Origin: a bacterium
Lineage (GTDB): Bacteria > UBP15 > UBA6099
DNA length: 64,000 nt
Assembly (NCBI GenBank): GCA_029564595.1
Contig: JAKQPS010000149.1
Span: forward strand, 35,003 to 99,002
Direction of reading: 5' to 3'
In this document: positions 59,434 through 64,000 of the stretch, piece after piece
Position numbering within the stretch: position 1 is the first letter of the stretch
Layout: the number at the start of each line of letters is the position of its first letter
Program-made: the position numbers and the translations under genes
The notes under the pieces: generated by a model
The model's database searches: none
What the model saw: only the letters and a program-made list of their open reading frames with translations
Told to the model about the DNA's origin: nothing

Positions 59434-60597
59434 TCATACATTTTGAAGTTTGCAAAATACAACTTTCATAATGAATTCAGCAAGTATTGGGCTCACACTG
59501 TTTCCTATTTGTCGGAAACTATGCCACTTGGTTGGTGAAAATTGAAACCAATCTGGAAATCCTTGCAGTCTGGCCGCCTCCCTTGGCGTAATCACCCGGT
59601 TCTCGGTTGGATGAAGCGGTCTTACAGCCTGATAACTTCCGCGTTCGCGACCTGTTCCTGCCCTGAGAGTTGGGCAAAATCCATTTGGATCAAGTCTTTG
59701 CGCTTTCGAGACATAATCACGTTTGCCCTGTCCTACCTTCGCGTATCTTTCAGAGACTTCTTGTGAATGCACCGTTCCCAAAAAACCAGATACAAGCCTC
59801 TTGCTTTTAAGACGTTCGATAGCTTCCATATCCCCAACCTCTTCAGGAATATGTCCATGCAATCTTCCGCCAAAATAACCGTTCAGTACATATCGGACTG
59901 GTCTCCATCCATCCCGTTCGGATTGCCAGGACGGTTTTATCTTTGTTGGCAGGCCTTTTAGTGCGTCACATACACGTACGATTTCCATCCCTTTTGGAGG
60001 CATAAAGTCTTCTGGTGTCAAAGGGCTCATCTCGTCTTTCTGATATCCGAAAAAGAAAATGCGTTTTCTTGTTGTAGGCGCGCCATATTCATTGGCTGAG
60101 AGAACCATTGGGGACAATAAAACATAATCCTTTTCAATTATTGAAAAGGCTCTTTCCCTTGTTTCCCGATTTTTTTCGCCCATTATTCCCGGAACATTCT
60201 CAGCCAAAAAGAATTTTGGGCGAGTTTCCGCGACTATTCTAAAAAACTCAACAAACAGGCCATTGCGAGCATCGCCCTTATTGTTTCTTCCTATGTGACT
60301 GAAACCTTGGCATGGCGGCCCACCAATGATTCCAGCAAGGTCGCCGTTCCTTAAATTCAATGAAGTTCTCAGGTTATGTCCTGTGAGTTTTGAAACATCA
60401 ACAGCTAAATGATCCGTCTTCAGAAAATTTTTTTTATGGGCGTTCATTGCTTCCGAATCAATCTCCACTGCTCCGCTCACAACAAATCCTGCACGAGCGG
60501 CTCCAAGACTCAATCCTCCTGCTCCGCTGAATAGATCGACAATCTGATGAGAATCGCGCCTTTGCTTGATTCCGACGCTGTGTAATTTGTTGGACAT
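59434..60597 (-). CDS. DNA (cytosine-5) methyltransferase
   Basis: A 387-residue enzyme with the full motif set: I 'VDLFSGAGGLSLG' (20-32), IV 'GGPPCQGFSHIG' with nucleophile Cys96, VI 'FLAENVPG' (130-137), VIII 'APTTRKRIFFFGY', a target-recognition region (~210-310), IX 'ITPREAARLQGFPD' and X 'SFRQIGNSVSP'. It methylates cytosine C5 in an unknown site. First gene of the operon; A+T-rich compared with the phage genes, a mark of separate origin. Confidence 0.95.
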   Translation of the reverse strand: MSNKLHSVGIKQRRDSHQIVDLFSGAGGLSLGAARAGFVVSGAVEIDSEAMNAHKKNFLKTDHLAVDVSKLTGHNLRTSLNLRNGDLAGIIGGPPCQGFSHIGRNNKGDARNGLFVEFFRIVAETRPKFFLAENVPGIMGEKNRETRERAFSIIEKDYVLLSPMVLSANEYGAPTTRKRIFFFGYQKDEMSPLTPEDFMPPKGMEIVRVCDALKGLPTKIKPSWQSERDGWRPVRYVLNGYFGGRLHGHIPEEVGDMEAIERLKSKRLVSGFLGTVHSQEVSERYAKVGQGKRDYVSKAQRLDPNGFCPTLRAGTGRERGSYQAVRPLHPTENRVITPREAARLQGFPDWFQFSPTKWHSFRQIGNSVSPILAEFIMKVVFCKLQNV

Positions 60598-60782
60598 ACT
60601 ATTCAGGCCAGTCCCTTGTTGGGCGCAATTTGAAAATTACCACTGAAGTGGAATTATACTTGTTCGCAAAATATTTGTATATCTTTGCGAGCCCATTGGG
60701 CGTACTGCCGATTTATCGAATTCCTTCATGATTTCGATGGAAAGGATGTTTTTTAATTGAAAAAGAGAAAACGCAAATCATA

Positions 60783-61907
60783 TCACACCGCCCTCACCAG
60801 CCTTGTCTTTTCCCCGAACATCAAATTGATATACGGTCTGCAAAGCTTCACTGCCCTATCCGGGAACTTGATGTAGTTCTTATATAGCGATCCCGTCTGA
60901 CCACGCCACTGGTGGACGTTGATGATGCTCTCGTCCGCCCCGGCCTCTTCCATGCGGCAGGCAAAATCCTTGCGGAATGTTTTTGCCGTGAATTTCAAAC
61001 CCGTCTCTGCGGTGAGCTTCCGTATCTGTCTTGCCACCGTTGTTTCACACAACGGCAGCGCGCCGGTAATTCCCTCGTTGTCCAGATACGTGATTATGTG
61101 CTGGGGCACCGCAATCTTCCGGTACATCGGACGCCCCGCTTTTTTCGTAACGAACACCGTCCAAGAACACTTCTGGCGGTCAATGTGCTTCATTTCGAGC
61201 CGGAATATCTCCGACGGCCTCAGCCCTGTGCATCGCGCCACCTCGATAAAAATCCTCGTTGAGCGATACTCCTCTGCCGACACCGCCCCCATAATTACTT
61301 CCCACTCCATCTCTTCAAATCTCGGATTATCTGGTTCTTCCGGCATGAATCTATTCGCATACCTCTTAAGAAGCGTGCTGAATGGATTCAAACCCGGCCA
61401 GAGCCTCTCGTCTTTCAGCCATGCAATCATTCCCGACGCTGTCGTGATGACGAGCCGGACAGTGTCGTATCCGTATGGGTGGTCAATCATCTTCTCGATG
61501 AATTCCTGGGCGGTGACATCGTTGATATCCGTGATTGGGGAGTCGCCGTAGTGGTCATAGAACTTTTTGCATAGATAATGGAATTTCCTCTTGTCGCATC
61601 TCCGATTCAGTCCATGCCATTCCTCGTATGCCGTCATGGCCTCTCGGCACGTCTTATATTTCCCACTTGGACGCGGGCCCTCGTCGTGGAGGCTCTGGAG
61701 AAGATTGAATACGGCCAGATGCGCCTTGTTCTGGATTTCCATCGGCTCTTCATTGAAATTGCTTTTTGTCGGGAACAGTCCAGGTAGTCGCTTTGTAATC
61801 AGCTCGCCGTTGTCCAGCTTGAGCTTGACGGCGTATTGATGGCCGTGCGCGTAATGCCCGATTTTAACAATGTTGTAAGCCACGATTTTGTGCTTTTCCG
61901 GTTCCAT
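60783..61907 (-). CDS. int: Tyrosine integrase
   Basis: A 374-residue integrase. N-terminal ~80 residues carry an arm-binding-like start, 85-180 the SAM-like core-binding domain, 195-350 the catalytic domain: Arg230 (CTGLRPSEI), Lys ~256 (TKKAGR), 'AKTFRKDFACR' with Lys309 where His is usual and Arg312, Trp334 (HQWRG), nucleophile Tyr342 (SLYKNY). So R-K-K-R-W-Y, a less common but known variation. It is divergent from the early genes. With the tRNA-Ala fragment 5 kb away it is the likely integrase of the element. Confidence 0.9.
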   Translation of the reverse strand: MEPEKHKIVAYNIVKIGHYAHGHQYAVKLKLDNGELITKRLPGLFPTKSNFNEEPMEIQNKAHLAVFNLLQSLHDEGPRPSGKYKTCREAMTAYEEWHGLNRRCDKRKFHYLCKKFYDHYGDSPITDINDVTAQEFIEKMIDHPYGYDTVRLVITTASGMIAWLKDERLWPGLNPFSTLLKRYANRFMPEEPDNPRFEEMEWEVIMGAVSAEEYRSTRIFIEVARCTGLRPSEIFRLEMKHIDRQKCSWTVFVTKKAGRPMYRKIAVPQHIITYLDNEGITGALPLCETTVARQIRKLTAETGLKFTAKTFRKDFACRMEEAGADESIINVHQWRGQTGSLYKNYIKFPDRAVKLCRPYINLMFGEKTRLVRAV

Positions 61908-62049
61908 GCAATCACCCCTTTTTGTCAGGGGTGAGGTTGCCTCTGAACCGGATTAACCTCAAGCCATTTTTAGTTAATTTCAGGTGTCCGGTCCCGGTGT
62001 CCTTACCGATGTGGGGTCACATCCGAGAGATCCGAAAAACACCTTCTAT

Positions 62050-62275
62050 CTGGTAAAGGCCCTTTTGATATGGCTTGAGGCGACAACTTTTGAAAAAATA
62101 TTTTAAGCGCCGGTCGGGATGCAGTGGTTTCCCGGTCGGCGCTTTTTCTTTTATTAAGGTACACGCGCGATCCTTTTATATCCCCAACCACCCAAAATCC
62201 GAGCTTTTCCCACCCCCGATAAATTTATTTTTGAAACCTGTCGCCTTGGGCACCCCCAAAAGGGCCTTTACCAGG
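62050..62275. repeat. 18-bp inverted repeat pair, 226 bp end to end
   Basis: CTGGTAAAGGCCCTTTTG (62050-62067) and CAAAAGGGCCTTTACCAG (62258-62275) are exact inverse complements. Outside them TCTAT and GTAGA extend the match to 23 bp with one mismatch. Could be integrase arm sites, repressor operators, or the ends of a MITE-like insertion. Confidence 0.8.
62106..62152 (+). terminator. Strong intrinsic terminator
   Basis: AGCGCCG (62106-62112) pairs with CGGCGCT (62137-62143), inner GGGA/TCCC, then TTTTTCTTTT. On the other strand the stem is followed by TTAAAATATTTTTT, so it may work both ways. No gene upstream on +, so it may end a small RNA or read-through. Confidence 0.7.
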
Positions 62276-62307
62276 TAGAGGCACAAAAAAACGAGGCGAG
62301 CGGGACC

Positions 62308-62592
62308 ATGAACAAGACTGCGGAAATCCTAACAAACGAAGACGCCGGCGGAATCTACGGCACCTGTCCTTTTCCCACGGAAAACGATATCCAGATGCGG
62401 ATCGACGTCGACAAAGCGGTTCGCGCGCTACCTCCGCGGCTCATGCTAATATGCCGCCTCATCGCACAGGGCGCGCCGAAGCATGAAATCTACGAACAGG
62501 CCGGAATAAGCCACACGACATTCCTGCGAGACATCGTAAGGATCAGACGCATTTTCACACAGCGCAATCTTCAAATTTACATCAACGACTGA
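62308..62592 (+). CDS. Small HTH (sigma region 4-like) protein (94 aa)
   Basis: ATG 62308 after GAGGCGAG. Residues ~38-85 (RALPPRLMLICRLIAQGAPKHEIYEQAGIS.) have the sigma70 region 4 form: 'LPPR...I......G....EI....GIS..T..R.I..IR..F'. The N-terminal part is acidic. Likely an early phage regulator. 19 nt before the nuclease gene. Confidence 0.65.
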   Translation: MNKTAEILTNEDAGGIYGTCPFPTENDIQMRIDVDKAVRALPPRLMLICRLIAQGAPKHEIYEQAGISHTTFLRDIVRIRRIFTQRNLQIYIND

Positions 62593-62611
62593 AAGAAAGG
62601 AGGGTTGGAAG

Positions 62612-63658
62612 ATGCAAAACGACAGAGACCGGGAAATTCTCACTTACTCGAGCATCAAGACGTTTCGCAACTGTCGGAGAATGTACGACCTGAGATATAA
62701 CCGGCATCTTGCGCCGATTGACGAGGACTCGGAAGCGCAGGCTCTCGGAACCATTTTTCACGGGAGCATGGAACGGTGGTACGGTCGCGACATAGCCGTC
62801 CCCGTGGAGCAAGCCGGAAACAGCGTCCTCGAATACATCGACGGCGCCTGCCCCGACAGGGTTCATGATGACCGTCAGCGGAAGATGTGGCATCTCGCCC
62901 GTGCGATGTTTCTGGGGTATGTGAAGCGGTATCCCTCGGAAGGCTTCGACGTCGTCGCGGTTGAGAAAGAATTCGAAAGCCAGATCATCAATCCCGACAC
63001 CGACTGTCCGAGCCGCACATTCATCATGCGAGGCAAGGTCGACGGCATCATTCTGAAGGACGGGAAGCACTATCTCCTCGAACACAAGACAGCCTCGACC
63101 ATCGACGGCAATTACATCGAGCGGCTGCCGATGGATTTTCAGATTATTCTCTATTCCGACTACATAGAGAGATTCCTGAACATCCGCATCGCGGGCATTC
63201 TGTACAACGTCGTCGGCAAAGCGCAGCTCAAACAAAGCAAGGGCGAGACTCTTGCCGAATTCGAAGAGCGCCGAGCGGCGCTGATAGCAAAATCCAAAAC
63301 CGGCAAATCGTCCGCAAAGCAGCAGATGCCAGAGTCCGACGATGATTTTCAAGCGCGGCTCGCCGTGAAATATGCCGAAGACGATATGTTCCACCGCGAG
63401 CTTCTCATCATTTCCCGCGACAACTTCGATGTGTTGCATTCCGAGGTCTGGGAACTTACCCAGCAGCTTCTGCTCGCGCGGCGCTCTGGCCGATGGTATA
63501 TGAACACCGATTACTGCTTCCACTACAACCGCCAGTGTATTTACTTTCCCATCTGCCGCTCGGGCGAAAATCCCAACGTCATTGAAAACCTCTATCGCGT
63601 TGTGCCGCCTCATTCCGAACTGAGCGGCCCCGCCGTGGAGCCAGAACCAGTTTTTTAG
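62612..63658 (+). CDS. PD-(D/E)XK nuclease (Cas4/AddB-like, probable Fe-S cluster)
   Basis: A 348-residue nuclease. 'TYSSIKTFRNCRRMYDLRY' (Cys21), 'LGTIFHGSMERWY' with His50, 'MRGKVDGIILK' with Asp144, 'YLLEHKTAS' with Glu157-x-Lys159, and 'DFQIILYSDY' (QxxxY). Cys302, Cys309 and Cys315 near the C terminus plus Cys21 fit the four-Cys Fe-S site of Cas4/AddB enzymes. In phages this enzyme goes with a Sak4-type ATPase in recombination; the next gene fits. Confidence 0.88.
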   Translation: MQNDRDREILTYSSIKTFRNCRRMYDLRYNRHLAPIDEDSEAQALGTIFHGSMERWYGRDIAVPVEQAGNSVLEYIDGACPDRVHDDRQRKMWHLARAMFLGYVKRYPSEGFDVVAVEKEFESQIINPDTDCPSRTFIMRGKVDGIILKDGKHYLLEHKTASTIDGNYIERLPMDFQIILYSDYIERFLNIRIAGILYNVVGKAQLKQSKGETLAEFEERRAALIAKSKTGKSSAKQQMPESDDDFQARLAVKYAEDDMFHRELLIISRDNFDVLHSEVWELTQQLLLARRSGRWYMNTDYCFHYNRQCIYFPICRSGENPNVIENLYRVVPPHSELSGPAVEPEPVF

Positions 63659-63687
63659 GCCTATGCGGCCAGAAAGGAGATTTACCA

Positions 63688-64000
63688 ATGGCAGTAACAC
63701 TACCCAAGGCTCCGACGCCGAAAAAGAACGATCTTCGTAGCCTGACCGTACTTCTGCATGGTGGGAAAAAAATCGGGAAGTGCCTGAGTGGCGACACGCT
63801 GATCTATGATGCGAATTCCTGCAAACCTGTAACCATACGCGAAATTGTCGAAAGCTCTACCGGCGTGATCCACACAATGAAGGAAGCCGGATGCATAGTC
63901 CCTGTTAGGCCTTCGCATTTTCTGCGAAACGAGCCGGAGCAGTTGTACAGGCTGCTGACCCAGACAGGCAGAACCATCGAAGCGACGGCACATCATCCGT
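63688..64000 (+). CDS. P-loop ATPase (Sak4-like) interrupted by an intein, 3' truncated
   Basis: ATG 63688 after GGAGA. Residues 1-31 end with 'LRSLTVLLHGGKKIGK', the first part of a Walker A GxxxxGK[S/T] motif. Residue 32 is Cys and starts intein block A (CLSGDTLIYD), and block B is seen at the very edge of the window (TGRTIEATAHHP). After splicing the C-extein should supply Ser/Thr to complete the P-loop. AAA_24/Sak4-type recombination ATPases begin this way and lie next to PD-(D/E)XK nucleases. C-extein lies outside, so the host family is inferred. Confidence 0.8.
   Translation, partial: MAVTLPKAPTPKKNDLRSLTVLLHGGKKIGKCLSGDTLIYDANSCKPVTIREIVESSTGVIHTMKEAGCIVPVRPSHFLRNEPEQLYRLLTQTGRTIEATAHHP
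63781..64000 (+). other. Intein, N-terminal portion
   Basis: Starts at Cys codon 63781-63783. CLSGDTLI is the N-terminal splicing block; T-G-R-T-I-E-A-T-A-H-H-P is block B with Thr and His that assist the N-S shift. Whether a homing endonuclease domain follows cannot be seen. Confidence 0.82.

Larger units (their letters stand above)
61908..62307. promoter_or_regulatory. Divergent int/early control region
   Basis: No gene. Right before the int start is CACCCCT-N7-AGGGGTG (61913-61933), then GAGGTT...AACCTC (61933-61960). An 18-bp perfect inverted repeat (62050-62067 and 62258-62275) brackets a terminator hairpin. Layout suits operators and integrase arm sites. Confidence 0.5.

Overview
The window looks like one large temperate phage or phage-derived integrative element from a bacterium, probably Gram-negative. 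The host cannot be named from this sequence. The structural genes are GC-rich, and the cargo blocks are visibly richer in A+T (BREX moderately, the restriction-modification block strongly).

Region 1 (about 1-25.5 kb, all + strand) is a dense, mostly overlapping late operon of a contractile-tailed (myovirus-type) phage. In order it has a prohead protease/scaffold tail end, decoration and major capsid proteins, head-tail connectors, tail sheath and tube, a tail chaperone with a clear -1 frameshift site, the tape measure, hub and spike proteins, gp25-like wedge, baseplate J and tail protein I, large fibres including a beta-helix type, an endolysin amidase and two small membrane-anchored (holin/spanin-like) proteins. 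A terminator closes it.

Region 2 (25.6-35.9 kb) is cargo. It holds an eight-repeat protein of the homing-endonuclease-associated repeat type (- strand), a large serine recombinase with two resolvase domains (the first lacking its serine), two ParB/RepB-like proteins, and an amidoligase / class II glutamine amidotransferase / gamma-glutamyl-cyclotransferase cluster mixed with small unknown genes.

Region 3 (35.96-52.25 kb, - strand) is an intact type 1 BREX phage-defence operon, brxA-brxB-brxC-pglX-pglZ-brxL. A TIR-domain protein gene follows brxL in the same operon. A class III nucleotidyl cyclase gene and a putative HTH gene lie upstream of brxA. Cyclase plus TIR protein is the component list of a Pycsar system, here apparently wrapped around BREX.

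Region 4 (52.7-55.7 kb) has a Mu Com-like zinc-finger gene directly before a sigma-factor-like gene whose start codon lies in a strong hairpin, then an AAA/DUF4143 ATPase, then a 3' fragment of a tRNA-Ala(GGC) gene inside a 16-bp perfect inverted repeat. This is a probable attachment site.

Region 5 (55.8-61.9 kb, - strand) is an A+T-rich restriction-modification-like island (C5 cytosine methylase, GHKL/MORC-type ATPase, methyltransferase-like protein, Vsr endonuclease, DUF5677-like protein) and a tyrosine integrase. Region 6 (62.3-64 kb, + strand) begins the early or replication genes: an HTH protein, a PD-(D/E)XK nuclease with a probable Fe-S cysteine set, and a P-loop ATPase interrupted by an intein inside Walker A and cut by the window edge.

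The order late genes, cargo, tRNA fragment, integrase, early genes fits an excised/circular phage whose attP is near 55.6 kb. Two abutting elements would look similar.
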